From contig NZ_CAMYEZ010000091.1 of the NCBI RefSeq assembly GCF_947254915.1, forward strand, positions 1-9,457: a DNA stretch of 9,457 bases. Direction: 5' to 3'. The stretch comes from an uncultured Porphyromonas sp. (GTDB lineage: Bacteria > Bacteroidota > Bacteroidia > Bacteroidales > Porphyromonadaceae). The notes below the pieces were generated by a model, which was not told where the DNA came from, searched no databases, and saw only the letters and a program-made list of their open reading frames with translations. Positions 1 through 7,210 of the stretch are shown one piece after another. Position 1 is the stretch's first letter; the number at the start of each line of letters is the position of its first letter. The position numbers and the translations under genes are program-made.

Positions 1-785
1 TGCTCCTGTAGGATCGTGTCTCCCTTAGCGACAGTGATGCGATGCGTCTCATGGCAGTAGTGGCGAGAGACCACTATCTCTCCTTGATTGAAGTAACTAG
101 AGAGCAACTCCATGATAGACTTGCCAAAGACTGCAGGATTTGCCACAACAAACGAAGCCGAGCGTGCCGTATGCTCCAGGGCATCATCTTGAGAGACGAA
201 GTCCTGCTCCTCCTTGCGGATATTGACCCGTAAGACACTGCGTACCACCATCATCGAGAGTATGATACCGATCACACCGAGCGGATAGGCCACCGCATAG
301 CCCATTGCTATGGAGGGGTCAGACGTACCCATGATATCTGAGTAAGTTTGCTCAGCAGCACCCAGACCAGGCGTATTCGTCACAGCACCCGAGAGGATAC
401 CCACCATCGTTGACATAGGTAGTCCCGAGATATACTTGATAGCGATCGTGACGCCCACGCCGAGCATGACCACGAGGACCGCCAGGAGGTTGAGCTTCAG
501 ACCGCCCTTCTTGAGCGAGGGAAAGAAGCCTGGACCCACCTGCAGACCGACAGCATAGATAAAGAGTATGAGGCCAAACTCCTTGACAAAGTGCAGGACC
601 CCAGGCTCGATCTGCATCCCTAGAGCACCGAAGAAGATACCCACGAAGAGTACCAGCGTCACCCCTAGGGAGACCTTGCCGATCTTGATGCGTCCTAGGA
701 GCATCCCCACAGCGATGACTAGAGCTATCAAGAAGACAGAGTGCGCTATCCCCGAGCCGACAAATAGATTTGCGAACCAATTCAT
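1..785 (-). CDS. Putative YidE/YbjL-family (AspT-like) transporter, N-terminal part
   Basis: The frame is open from an ATG at 785-783 to the window edge: 261 codons plus two bases, with the 3' part missing. The product begins MNWFANLFVGSG. About five to six hydrophobic segments follow, up to roughly residue 190. The family hallmark SGAVTNTPGLGAAEQ lies near residues 145-160. From about residue 207 the chain turns soluble (NPAVFGKSIMELL, then GEIVVSRHYCHE and AKGDTILQE), which looks like the start of an RCK_C/TrkA-C regulatory domain. Relatives are duplicated membrane proteins of about 550 residues with one or two RCK_C domains between the membrane halves, so about half is present. They act in the inner membrane; AspT is an aspartate:alanine exchanger, but the substrate here cannot be inferred. 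The gene starts 63 bp after the S41 peptidase stop on the same strand. No TAnnTTTG box lies between them, which suggests co-transcription. No Shine-Dalgarno is visible. Family call is firm; substrate unknown. Confidence 0.88.
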   Translation of the reverse strand, partial: MNWFANLFVGSGIAHSVFLIALVIAVGMLLGRIKIGKVSLGVTLVLFVGIFFGALGMQIEPGVLHFVKEFGLILFIYAVGLQVGPGFFPSLKKGGLKLNLLAVLVVMLGVGVTIAIKYISGLPMSTMVGILSGAVTNTPGLGAAEQTYSDIMGTSDPSIAMGYAVAYPLGVIGIILSMMVVRSVLRVNIRKEEQDFVSQDDALEHTARSASFVVANPAVFGKSIMELLSSYFNQGEIVVSRHYCHETHRITVAKGDTILQE

Positions 786-848
786 TGTATGATAAGCTTT
801 TTACTTGATAAGAGGTATATATAAGATGTTATGAGACTCTAGTGAGGG

Positions 849-2564
849 CTACTTACCTTTGAGCAGTTGGTGATAAGTGGTCGGGTCTCCGAGGAGCGAC
901 ACAGCACGCTGCGCCACCTTGTCTCGTGACATATAGTACTCCAGTCGACCCTCATCGTAGTAGCAGCGTGAGAGGATCTCCATATTAAGGTAGTCACGGA
1001 TGAAGCTCTCGTAAGTCTTCATCAGCCGAGGCGTGTCAGCCCGTAGACTCTTCTGAAATGCGGCAAAGTCGCTCGCCACCTCATCGTAGCGTTGCTCCGC
1101 CTTGAGGGCGTCCTCCACCTTCTTGACCAGTTCGTCAGCGATAGACTTAAAGGTGAAGCCACTCTCTATCACCTTCTTCTTATAAGCAGTGTAAGCCTCA
1201 TCACCCAGGTCAAAGCTCCTGAGCTTACTTCGCTCGGGAGCTCGGTGCGTCAGCAAGTAGTCAGTGACAAAGTCATAGGTAAGCGTGTCAAAGAGCAAGG
1301 TGCCTAGCAACGAAGGAATAGAGTCCGACGGGCAGACTATGTCAGGCATAATGCCACCAGCAGCATAGACCGTGCGTCCCTCCGAAGTCGTGTAGGCAGT
1401 GCCGAGCGAGTCGGTCGCATTGACCTGCTCAGCGCCACCACGATGGTTGTAGGAGAGCTTCTGTATAGAGCGTCCACTGGGTATATAGTAGCGAGCCGTC
1501 GTCAGCTTGAGCAGCCCCCCATCGGGCAGCTCAAGCGTGCCCTGTACCAGCCCCTTGCCAAAACTCTTGCGCCCCACGATCACCGCACGATCATAGTCCT
1601 GCAAAGCTCCCGCCACGATCTCAGAGGCAGAGGCCGAGCCCTCGTTGATCAGCACGACGAGCGGGAGCTTCGTGTCCAGAGGCTCCTTAGTTGTCTTGTA
1701 GCTATTGCTCTGCTGCGGGTAGCGCCCCTTGAGCGAAACGACCAGTTTACCCTTGGGGATAAATAGATTGACCAACTGTATCGCCTGCTCCATCAGCCCG
1801 CCACCATTATCGCGCAGGTCTAGGATCAGCCCGCTCAGCTTACCGCCCGCCTCCTTCTGTAGGCGGTCATAAGCCTTGAGAAATTCTTGACTCGTAGTGG
1901 CAGAGAACGTATTGAGCGAGATAAAGCCCACACGACCATTGAGTAGCTCCGCATAGGAGACTGGACTCAGGTCAATACGCTCACGGTTGAATGTTACCGT
2001 CAGCGAGTCCTTGGCGTAGCCTGGACGGCGCACCACCAGTGTGATAGGCGTGCCTGGCTCGCCACGGAGCTCATTGCGCACGTCAACCACCTTCGTGTGA
2101 GAGAAGTCCTTGCCATTGATCCGCCAAATGATGTCAGCTGGACGTAGACCCGCCTTATCCGCCGCTTTACCCTGTATGAGTGAGCCAATGATGACGACCG
2201 AGTCTTGATGCTGTCGTAGGATCGCCCCGATACCTCCGTAGAGACCCGTCGTACTCTCCTCAAAGGCCTTCGTCTCCTCCTCGTTGAAGTAGACCGTGTA
2301 GGGATCCAGTTGCTGTAGCATATAGGTGAGTGCTCCATCGTAGAGCGTGGTCAGATTGACCGTGTCAACGAAGAAGTTGCGCACATTGCTCAGCACGCTC
2401 CCCATCACTGCCATAGTAGTGGTGAAGTCATCTGACGTAGTCTTCTGTCCCGCAGAGGAGCTGGACGACGATGGCTGTTGAGCTGTCAAGCTCATAGGAG
2501 CTAATGAGAGTAAGCCCAAGAGCAACAGACTGATGAGGTGAGAGGGGAAAGCGTGTTGTTTCAT
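849..2564 (-). CDS. S41 family C-terminal processing peptidase (CtpA/Prc-like), exported
   Basis: This is a 571-residue serine peptidase, probably periplasmic. Residues 1-28 form a signal peptide (hydrophobic LISLLLLGLLSLAPMSLTA, likely cut before QQ), followed by a serine-rich linker at about 30-40. A PDZ domain spans about 108-185 (GGIGAIL, then KAADKAGLRPADIIWRING), which in this family recognises substrate C-termini. The S41 core spans about 200-370. RDNGGG lies at 251-256. The motif NEGSASASE places the nucleophile at Ser312, and GRKSFGKGLVQ gives the general base Lys337 and Gln341. The Ser-Lys spacing of 25 matches E. coli Prc and plant D1 processing peptidase, so the enzyme should be active. 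A helical, charged tail of about 190 residues follows the core. CtpA/Prc enzymes trim or degrade envelope proteins from their C-termini; the substrates here are unknown. The start is chosen for its signal peptide and the -7 box 21 nt upstream. The transporter gene follows after 63 bp. Confidence 0.95.
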   Translation of the reverse strand: MKQHAFPSHLISLLLLGLLSLAPMSLTAQQPSSSSSSAGQKTTSDDFTTTMAVMGSVLSNVRNFFVDTVNLTTLYDGALTYMLQQLDPYTVYFNEEETKAFEESTTGLYGGIGAILRQHQDSVVIIGSLIQGKAADKAGLRPADIIWRINGKDFSHTKVVDVRNELRGEPGTPITLVVRRPGYAKDSLTVTFNRERIDLSPVSYAELLNGRVGFISLNTFSATTSQEFLKAYDRLQKEAGGKLSGLILDLRDNGGGLMEQAIQLVNLFIPKGKLVVSLKGRYPQQSNSYKTTKEPLDTKLPLVVLINEGSASASEIVAGALQDYDRAVIVGRKSFGKGLVQGTLELPDGGLLKLTTARYYIPSGRSIQKLSYNHRGGAEQVNATDSLGTAYTTSEGRTVYAAGGIMPDIVCPSDSIPSLLGTLLFDTLTYDFVTDYLLTHRAPERSKLRSFDLGDEAYTAYKKKVIESGFTFKSIADELVKKVEDALKAEQRYDEVASDFAAFQKSLRADTPRLMKTYESFIRDYLNMEILSRCYYDEGRLEYYMSRDKVAQRAVSLLGDPTTYHQLLKGK

Positions 2565-2585
2565 ACGATATTTGCGACCTTGCTA

Positions 2586-2593
2586 CAAAGGTA
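2586..2593 (-). promoter_or_regulatory. -7 promoter box of the S41 peptidase gene
   Basis: CAAAGGTA on the plus strand is TACCTTTG on the minus strand and matches the Bacteroidetes sigma-ABfr -7 consensus TAnnTTTG; a G precedes it. It ends 21 nt before the peptidase ATG, so the leader is very short. No TTTG is seen 19-21 bp further upstream, so the -33 half is weak or absent. Confidence 0.75.
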
Positions 2594-2790
2594 CTGAATA
2601 TGTAGATACCAGTCTCATTTCTTAATTGAATATACGAACTAGAGATTAGAAGCTAGTGAGACGAGTAGCCTTGTGTAGGGACGCACAGGAGTGTCTAGCG
2701 GGAGGGAGGGCGTCCGTTCCCAGTAAAACTTGACGTGTAACCCACTATCGTTAATACAACGGGCTATATGTCTGCTTTGAACATAAAGCT

Positions 2791-2830
2791 TAGCGGGATC
2801 ACCTCACACGTCGGTGAGATGATCCCGCTA
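2791..2830 (-). terminator. Hairpin terminator of tig
   Basis: TAGCGGGATC at 2791-2800 pairs with GATCCCGCTA at 2821-2830. The stem continues inward through 2801-2807 and 2814-2820, giving 17 pairs around the loop ACGTCG. The one imperfect pair (C2802 with A2819) is a C-A mismatch in plus-strand RNA but a G-U wobble in minus-strand RNA, so the fold favours the minus strand and hence tig, whose stop lies 51 bp upstream in its direction. The following U-tract is poor (AGCUUUAUGUU). Confidence 0.75.
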
Positions 2831-2881
2831 GTCTGTATGATTTGTGGTAGCTTTTGCTGGCTACCCATTTCGGCGGATTGC

Positions 2882-4315
2882 TTAAGCTTCTGCTGGAGCT
2901 ACAGGCTCGACGTCGCTGAGCCCGAGGATCTTGTTGATCTCTTTCTGCAGATCGGCGTGTACCTCGTACAGCTCTTTGATCGTGATGGGCTTCTGCTCAT
3001 CGAGCGTGACGAGCTCCTGAACCTTTGCTGCGAGAGCCTGCTCCTTGGCTTGCTCCTTGGCGCTGAAGAGCTGCTCGTCGTTTTTCTCTATGGTGCTATT
3101 GACGATGCTCTCGATCAACTCATCGTTGGAGAGTAGCTGTCCCAGTCCAGCAGACTGTATCTGCCTCATAACACCCTCTCTCACAATCTTGCGAATGAGT
3201 TCGTTGGGCACCTCGACGTCTAGTTGCTTACTGAGCGATGCGAGCATGGCCTGGTAGCGTACGTATGGTAGGATCTTGTTGATGCGCTCGTCGTATGCCT
3301 CTTGTGTCTCCTCCTCTGTCTTTTCGTTTAGTAGGAGTGCTAGGTGCTTGTCTGGGAAGGTCAGCCCCTGTATCTTCTCTACGATGTACTTAGAGACGAC
3401 GGTGGTAAAGATGTCGCTAGCCATGGCATCGTTGCGCTCGCCTTGTAGTCGCTTGAGCTCTGCTCTGAGCTCCTCCTCATTGGTCACCTTAGTCGTGGGG
3501 CCGAGCATGAGCTTAAAGAGCTTCTCGTCAATAGGGCTTGGGTTGTTGCGTAGGATGCGCTTGATCTTGATCTCAAAGGGGTTCTTGTACTCGTGTACCT
3601 CTTCCTGCTTGATCTGTAGGAATGAAGCTATCTCGACATCGTTGTTGTCATACGCCTTGTGGAGATCTATGGTGAGTGTGTCGCCCTTGTGCGCCTTGAG
3701 GATCTCTGTGCGGATCTCCTCATTGGTCACGTACAGAGGCATGATATAGCTCTCCTCCAGTGTGATGCCCTCGGTGGCATGCTGACCCTTGTCGTCTAGC
3801 TCCTGTACGGAGACGTAGAGCACGTCTTTGTCCTGAACGTCCTCAACCTCTGTGCGCTCACCAGCATTCTCGCGAGCGTTTTGGATCATCTGGTCAATCT
3901 CCTCATCATTGGCCTGGACGGTGTAGTGAGGTAGCGTGACGCTACTGTCGATAGTCTCGGGGAACTGAGGCATGAGTCCCGCAGATATCTGTAGCTTATA
4001 GTCCGTCTGCTCAGGTGTATAGGTATTGTCGTCTTGCTCCATGATCAGCCCTCCGACGGTATGGATGCCCTGCTCCTTGAGGTAGTGGCGGATCTCCTCG
4101 GAGGTCATCTCGTTGATCACTCTAAAGCGTACTGCCTGACCATACTTCTTCTCAATGATGGACGCCGGGGCCTTTCCAGGACGGAATCCAGGCATCTCGG
4201 CGGTCTTGCGTAGATGCTTTAGCTGGTCAGCGACTGGCTCTTTGATATCTTCGCTGGAGAGGGTGATGTTTAGGAGTACGACACTATCGTCTCTAAGCTC
4301 GTGTGATATGTTCAT
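2882..4315 (-). CDS. tig: Trigger factor, ribosome-associated chaperone
   Basis: Trigger factor docks beside the ribosomal exit tunnel and shields nascent chains. The product has 477 residues, against about 432 in E. coli. The N-terminal ribosome-binding domain (about 1-125) carries GFRPGKAP at 43-50, the same place as the GFRxGK ribosome-docking loop of E. coli, followed by IIEKKYG and INEM. The middle region (about 150-255) sits where the FKBP-type prolyl isomerase domain belongs. I cannot see the usual FKBP active-site pattern there, so isomerase activity is doubtful. Residues about 256-440 are the helical C-terminal chaperone arms, with the conserved-looking VPNELIRKIVREG. The tail ends in a low-complexity VEPVAPAEA. 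The start is supported by homology from residue 1 and a promoter 39 nt upstream. No Shine-Dalgarno is visible. The gene appears monocistronic, with its own promoter and terminator. Confidence 0.95.
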   Translation of the reverse strand: MNISHELRDDSVVLLNITLSSEDIKEPVADQLKHLRKTAEMPGFRPGKAPASIIEKKYGQAVRFRVINEMTSEEIRHYLKEQGIHTVGGLIMEQDDNTYTPEQTDYKLQISAGLMPQFPETIDSSVTLPHYTVQANDEEIDQMIQNARENAGERTEVEDVQDKDVLYVSVQELDDKGQHATEGITLEESYIMPLYVTNEEIRTEILKAHKGDTLTIDLHKAYDNNDVEIASFLQIKQEEVHEYKNPFEIKIKRILRNNPSPIDEKLFKLMLGPTTKVTNEEELRAELKRLQGERNDAMASDIFTTVVSKYIVEKIQGLTFPDKHLALLLNEKTEEETQEAYDERINKILPYVRYQAMLASLSKQLDVEVPNELIRKIVREGVMRQIQSAGLGQLLSNDELIESIVNSTIEKNDEQLFSAKEQAKEQALAAKVQELVTLDEQKPITIKELYEVHADLQKEINKILGLSDVEPVAPAEA

Positions 4316-4354
4316 AGGACTAATATGCTATATGCGTGTATACTTGTTAGGGTG

Positions 4355-4386
4355 CAAAGGTACTAAAATTATGTAGCCTGACCAAA
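4355..4386 (-). promoter_or_regulatory. Promoter of tig with both -33 and -7 boxes
   Basis: On the minus strand TTTG (4386-4383) is followed by a 20-bp spacer and TACCTTTG (4362-4355). This is the full Bacteroidetes layout TTTG-N19-21-TAnnTTTG and the best-formed promoter in the window. The box ends 39 nt before the tig ATG. Confidence 0.85.
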
Positions 4387-4466
4387 GCACGAGCGCCGAA
4401 GGGCAAGCGCTGGGGCGGAACGTGGAAACGGCTGTGCGAACGCACGTCTTGGGCGACTGCTGCTCC

Positions 4467-5024
4467 CTAGTAGTATGGCGAGAAGGCGGCTAGCCCGGTC
4501 TGAAAGGAGAATAGCCACACAATGTATGCTATCATAAGAACAAAGCCGACACAAGCTGAGGCAATGATCCAGTTGCGTGCTTGACGGCTAGCGTAGGCTG
4601 CGCCCTCGTAGTCTCCAGCGATGTAGCGTGAGGATACTCTTGACGAATGGATGATAGCAATGATACCGCCTATGTTACAGCAGAAGAGGGTCACGAGGAT
4701 AGCCCAAACCAAGTAGTTGGGCGGTACGGGCGGACGCTCCGAAGGATTGCTGTACTGCGGAGCGCTACTGTACTGCGGAGCGCTGTTGTACTGCGGAGCG
4801 CTACTGTACTGCGGAGCTCCGTAGGTAGTCGCATTGTTGCTGGGTGGTGTGGGCGTGTTGGGTGCGATGAGCCCTTGCAGCTCGCTCACCTCACGAGCGG
4901 GAGCCCAGTCGGTCATACCTTCGGTCCAGACGATCGTCTCAGGTGTCAGCGATAGCCTCGCCAGCTCTTCGAGTGTATAGGGTCCCGCCTGCTTGTCGTT
5001 ATATATAATATAGTATTGCTTCAT
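4467..5024 (-). CDS. GYF_2 (DUF4339) and CD225/dispanin-type membrane protein
   Basis: A 185-residue protein of two recognisable modules. Residues 1-53 form a GYF_2/DUF4339 domain (YYIIYNDKQAGPYTLEEL, then TIVWTEGMTDW). In bacteria this domain is fused to many membrane modules and probably binds peptides. A Pro/Ser/Tyr-rich linker (about 54-102) holds four copies of a hexapeptide like APQYSS. Residues about 103-173 look like a CD225/dispanin domain. The first membrane segment (YLVWAILVTLFCCNIGGIIAII) is followed by a short loop with GDYEGA and SRQARNW, then a second segment (IIASACVGFVLMIAYIVW). No signal peptide is present, so the GYF domain should be cytoplasmic. The function is unknown; CD225 proteins in animals act at membranes. 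The gene has its own -7 box 31 nt upstream. No clear terminator follows before the tig promoter; only a 4-bp hairpin near 4433-4444 is visible. The domain call is good; no role can be assigned. Confidence 0.88.
   Translation of the reverse strand: MKQYYIIYNDKQAGPYTLEELARLSLTPETIVWTEGMTDWAPAREVSELQGLIAPNTPTPPSNNATTYGAPQYSSAPQYNSAPQYSSAPQYSNPSERPPVPPNYLVWAILVTLFCCNIGGIIAIIHSSRVSSRYIAGDYEGAAYASRQARNWIIASACVGFVLMIAYIVWLFSFQTGLAAFSPYY
4750..4821. repeat. Four tandem 18-bp repeats inside the GYF_2/CD225 gene
   Basis: Four adjacent 18-bp units (4750-4767, 4768-4785, 4786-4803, 4804-4821) share the core TGTACTGCGGAGC. The first two differ at one base, as do several other pairs; the fourth diverges at its end. 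They encode the hexapeptides APQYSS/APQYNS of the linker. The unit is a multiple of three, so copy change keeps the frame. The near identity suggests recent slippage expansion. Confidence 0.9.
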
Positions 5025-5055
5025 CGTTGCAGTGTGGATTGATTACTTTACTCCC

Positions 5056-5063
5056 CAAAGGTA
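5056..5063 (-). promoter_or_regulatory. -7 promoter box of the GYF_2/CD225 gene
   Basis: CAAAGGTA on plus is TACCTTTG on minus, preceded by G, and ends 31 nt before the ATG. No TTTG is found at the expected -33 distance. Confidence 0.72.
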
Positions 5064-5152
5064 CAGAATATTTGCAGACTATCGGAGCTGTCTATCGTGA
5101 ACGAGGGTTAGCGTGTATACCGTTGTGGCATCTACGCTCTTAGCCTACACAA

Positions 5153-5187
5153 TGAGACTGTTGACTTTTGCAACGGTCTCACGATAG
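5153..5187. other. Hairpin in the spacer upstream of the GYF_2/CD225 gene
   Basis: TGAGACTGTTG (5153-5163) pairs with CAACGGTCTCA (5171-5181) around a 7-nt loop ACTTTTG, with one T-G wobble in the plus-strand sense. The next bases extend into TCACGATAG (5179-5187), the exact reverse complement of CTATCGTGA at 5092-5100. The spacer can therefore fold in two partly competing ways. No gene or RNA family was recognised; it may be a 3' end of rpsA read-through or a small RNA. Confidence 0.45.
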
Positions 5188-5206
5188 CAACCTAATCAAC
5201 GACCAA

Positions 5207-5243
5207 AAGAGAGGTGATCTCCCGACGGGAGGTCACCTCTCTT
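5207..5243 (-). terminator. Intrinsic terminator of rpsA
   Basis: A 17-pair stem (5207-5223 with 5227-5243) closes a 3-nt loop GAC. It lies 62 bp beyond the rpsA stop. Read on the minus strand the stem runs straight into UUUUGGUC (plus bases AAAA at 5205-5208), which is the expected U-tract. The single imperfect pair (T5218 with G5232) would be an A-C mismatch on minus and a wobble on plus, so some plus-strand function cannot be excluded. Confidence 0.82.
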
Positions 5244-5305
5244 GCTATTTGCTATGGTTCGTCTCAGGGGGTGCTAGGCACCGGTTCCGAGACTATCACT
5301 ATTTC

Positions 5306-7102
5306 TTACTCAGCGCTCTCTAGACGCTCCTTGAGAGCTGCTAGCTCGTCTAGGTCTCCGAGAGTAGCACGCTCTACGCTCTGCTGTGTAGCTGCGACAG
5401 CTGCAGCATCGCGTACCTGCTGGTTGCGCTCCTCGGTAGCAGCCTGACGACGCTCTGCACGCTCAGCATCCTCGTGGATACGGCTGTGAGAGACGATGAT
5501 GCGCTGCATCTCGGGGTTGAAGTCTAGGATCTTGAAGGGGAGCTTCTCGTCTACAGCAACGCTCGTGCCGTCCTCCTTGATGAGGTGCTTAGGTGTAGCA
5601 AATGCCTCAACACCGTAAGGCAGTGCGATGGTGGCACCCTTCTCATTCATACGAATGACTGTACCCTCGTGGATAGAGCCGATGGTGAACTCCTTAGCGA
5701 ACTCGTCCCAAGGATTCTCCGTCACCTGCTTGTGCCCGAGGCTGAGACGACGGTTCTCCTTGTCAATCTCAAGGACCTGTACCTCAATCATCTGACCAAC
5801 CTTGACGAACTCGTTGGGGTGCTTGACCTTGCGAGTCCAGGAGAGGTCGCTGATGTGGATCAGACCGTCGATACCCTCGTCTAGCTCAACGAAGACACCG
5901 TAGTTGGTGAAGTTGCGTACACGAGCCTCGTGGTTGGATCCAACGGGGAAGCGCTGCTCGATGGTCTCCCATGGATCGGGCTTGAGCTGCTTGAGACCTA
6001 GGCTCATCTTGCGATCCTCACGGTCGAGCATAAGGACGACTGCGTCTACCTCCTGACCTACTGTGAGGAACTCCTGAGCACTGCGTAGGTGCTGCGTCCA
6101 GGACATCTCGCTGACGTGGATCAGACCCTCGACTCCTGGGATCACCTCTACGAATGCACCGTAGTCTGTGATGACGACGACACGACCATGGACGACATCG
6201 CCCTCCTTAAGGTTAGGATCGAGTGCATCCCATGGATGAGGCATAAGCTGCTTGAGACCGAGAGCGATACGTGTCTTCTCCTCATCAAAGTCAAGGATGA
6301 CCACGTTGATCTTCTCGTCGATAGAGACCACCTCAGAGGGATCTCCGATACGACCCCAAGAGAGGTCGGTAATATGTATTAGACCGTCTACGCCACCGAG
6401 GTCGACGAAGGCACCATAAGAGGTGATACCCTTGACGACACCCTCGAGGACTTGCCCCTTCTCGAGCTTGGAGATGATCTCCTTCTTTTGCTGCTCGAGC
6501 TCTGCCTCGATGAGGACCTTGTGCGATACGACTACGTTGCGGTACTCGGGGTTGACCTTGACGATCTTGAACTCCATCGTCTTATCGACAAAAGCGTCGT
6601 AGTCCTTGATAGGACGTACGTCGATCTGAGATCCAGGGAGGAATGCCTCAATGCCGAAGACATCGACGATCATACCACCATTGACACGGCTCTTGATGTA
6701 GCCGAGGATGACCTCGTCGTTTTCCTGAGCAGCTGCGATCTTCTCCCATGCACGAGCAGCACGAGCCTTGCGGTGAGAGAGCTGTAGCTGACCATGACGA
6801 TCCTCCTTGCTCTCGACAAGTACCTCTACCTCGTCTCCGACCTTGAGATCCTTGTTGTAGTTAAACTCGTTGGCAGAGATGATACCTGCACTCTTGTAGC
6901 CGATGTTGACTAGTACCTCGCGCTTGCTGATAGACATAACTTTGCCCATGACGACCTCGTTCTCTTTGATGGTCGTGAGGGTCTTGTCATAAATCGCCTC
7001 GCGCTCCTTGCGCATCTCTGGAGAGATGGCTGTGTCCTGTGCGTAGCCAGACCAGTCGAAGTCTGCGAGTGGCTGGATACGATCCGTTGGATTGTTACTC
7101 AT
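5306..7102 (-). CDS. rpsA: 30S ribosomal protein S1 (bS1), six S1 domains
   Basis: bS1 binds mRNA on the 30S subunit and helps initiation, which matters in a phylum that rarely uses Shine-Dalgarno pairing. The 598-residue product has six S1/OB-fold repeats at about 49-111, 129-195, 216-284, 300-371, 387-457 and 473-541. Repeats 3-5 are the most canonical, with YGAFV or YGVFV, then DGLIH or EGLIH, then LSW or MSW, ending in LGLKQL or LGHKQV. Repeats 1, 2 and 6 are divergent, as usual for ribosome-binding and terminal S1 domains. An acidic N-terminal stretch (1-45) precedes the first repeat. A charged, probably coiled-coil tail (542-598) ends in TLGDLDELAALKERLESAE. The start follows from the N-terminal match and a -7 box 61 nt upstream. 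There is no Shine-Dalgarno; the leader just before ATG is A/T-rich. The gene is bounded by its own promoter and a strong terminator, so it is likely monocistronic. Confidence 0.96.
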   Translation of the reverse strand: MSNNPTDRIQPLADFDWSGYAQDTAISPEMRKEREAIYDKTLTTIKENEVVMGKVMSISKREVLVNIGYKSAGIISANEFNYNKDLKVGDEVEVLVESKEDRHGQLQLSHRKARAARAWEKIAAAQENDEVILGYIKSRVNGGMIVDVFGIEAFLPGSQIDVRPIKDYDAFVDKTMEFKIVKVNPEYRNVVVSHKVLIEAELEQQKKEIISKLEKGQVLEGVVKGITSYGAFVDLGGVDGLIHITDLSWGRIGDPSEVVSIDEKINVVILDFDEEKTRIALGLKQLMPHPWDALDPNLKEGDVVHGRVVVITDYGAFVEVIPGVEGLIHVSEMSWTQHLRSAQEFLTVGQEVDAVVLMLDREDRKMSLGLKQLKPDPWETIEQRFPVGSNHEARVRNFTNYGVFVELDEGIDGLIHISDLSWTRKVKHPNEFVKVGQMIEVQVLEIDKENRRLSLGHKQVTENPWDEFAKEFTIGSIHEGTVIRMNEKGATIALPYGVEAFATPKHLIKEDGTSVAVDEKLPFKILDFNPEMQRIIVSHSRIHEDAERAERRQAATEERNQQVRDAAAVAATQQSVERATLGDLDELAALKERLESAE

Positions 7103-7163
7103 TTAGTAAGTTGTGGTGATTTAATAGGTAAAACTGTATGTATAGATACTCTGTACAATGGCG

Positions 7164-7171
7164 CAAAGGTA
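7164..7171 (-). promoter_or_regulatory. -7 promoter box of rpsA
   Basis: CAAAGGTA on plus is TACCTTTG on minus, preceded by G, and ends 61 nt before the rpsA ATG. No TTTG lies 19-21 bp upstream. The box sits about 40 bp from the left end of the repeat element at 7211-7440. Confidence 0.75.
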
Positions 7172-7210
7172 CAAAAATTCTTACATACGTGACGGCTAGC
7201 TGATTAAGCT

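Larger units (their letters stand above)
2565..2881. other. Intergenic region between tig and the S41 peptidase gene
   Basis: This 317-bp gap holds the peptidase promoter at its left end and the tig terminator at 2791-2830. In between I see only weak structure. Two degenerate minus-strand heptamers of the TCTAANN type lie at 2637-2650 (TCTAATC, TCTAGTT). A 6-bp inverted repeat GGACGC/GCGTCC lies at 2679-2684 and 2710-2715. A G-rich run lies around 2699-2710. No convincing reading frame, RNA gene or plus-strand promoter was found. Confidence 0.6.

Noticed and set aside
352..780. 142-codon minus-strand open frame
   Set aside because: It is off-frame with the YidE/YbjL transporter, whose frame shows clear family motifs over the same bases. 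Its composition is Cys/Arg/Gly-rich without any domain.
854..861. TACCTTTG on the plus strand
   Set aside because: It lies inside the end of the minus-strand S41 gene, lacks the preceding G of the five real boxes, and has no plus-strand gene downstream.
2768..3749. Plus-strand open frames over tig (about 122 and 157 codons)
   Set aside because: They are antisense to a confident trigger factor gene, have Ser/Leu-rich composition typical of shadow frames, and lack a -7 box.
4391..4444. Possible terminator of the GYF_2/CD225 gene
   Set aside because: Only 4-5-bp stems can be drawn (AGCGC/GCGCT, GTGC/GCAC), without a U-tract, and the stretch runs into the tig promoter. It is too weak to annotate.
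5585..6787. Three plus-strand open frames of about 97-111 codons over rpsA
   Set aside because: Their Asp/Leu/Val-rich translations are the antisense reading of the repeated S1 domains. No promoter or family match supports them.
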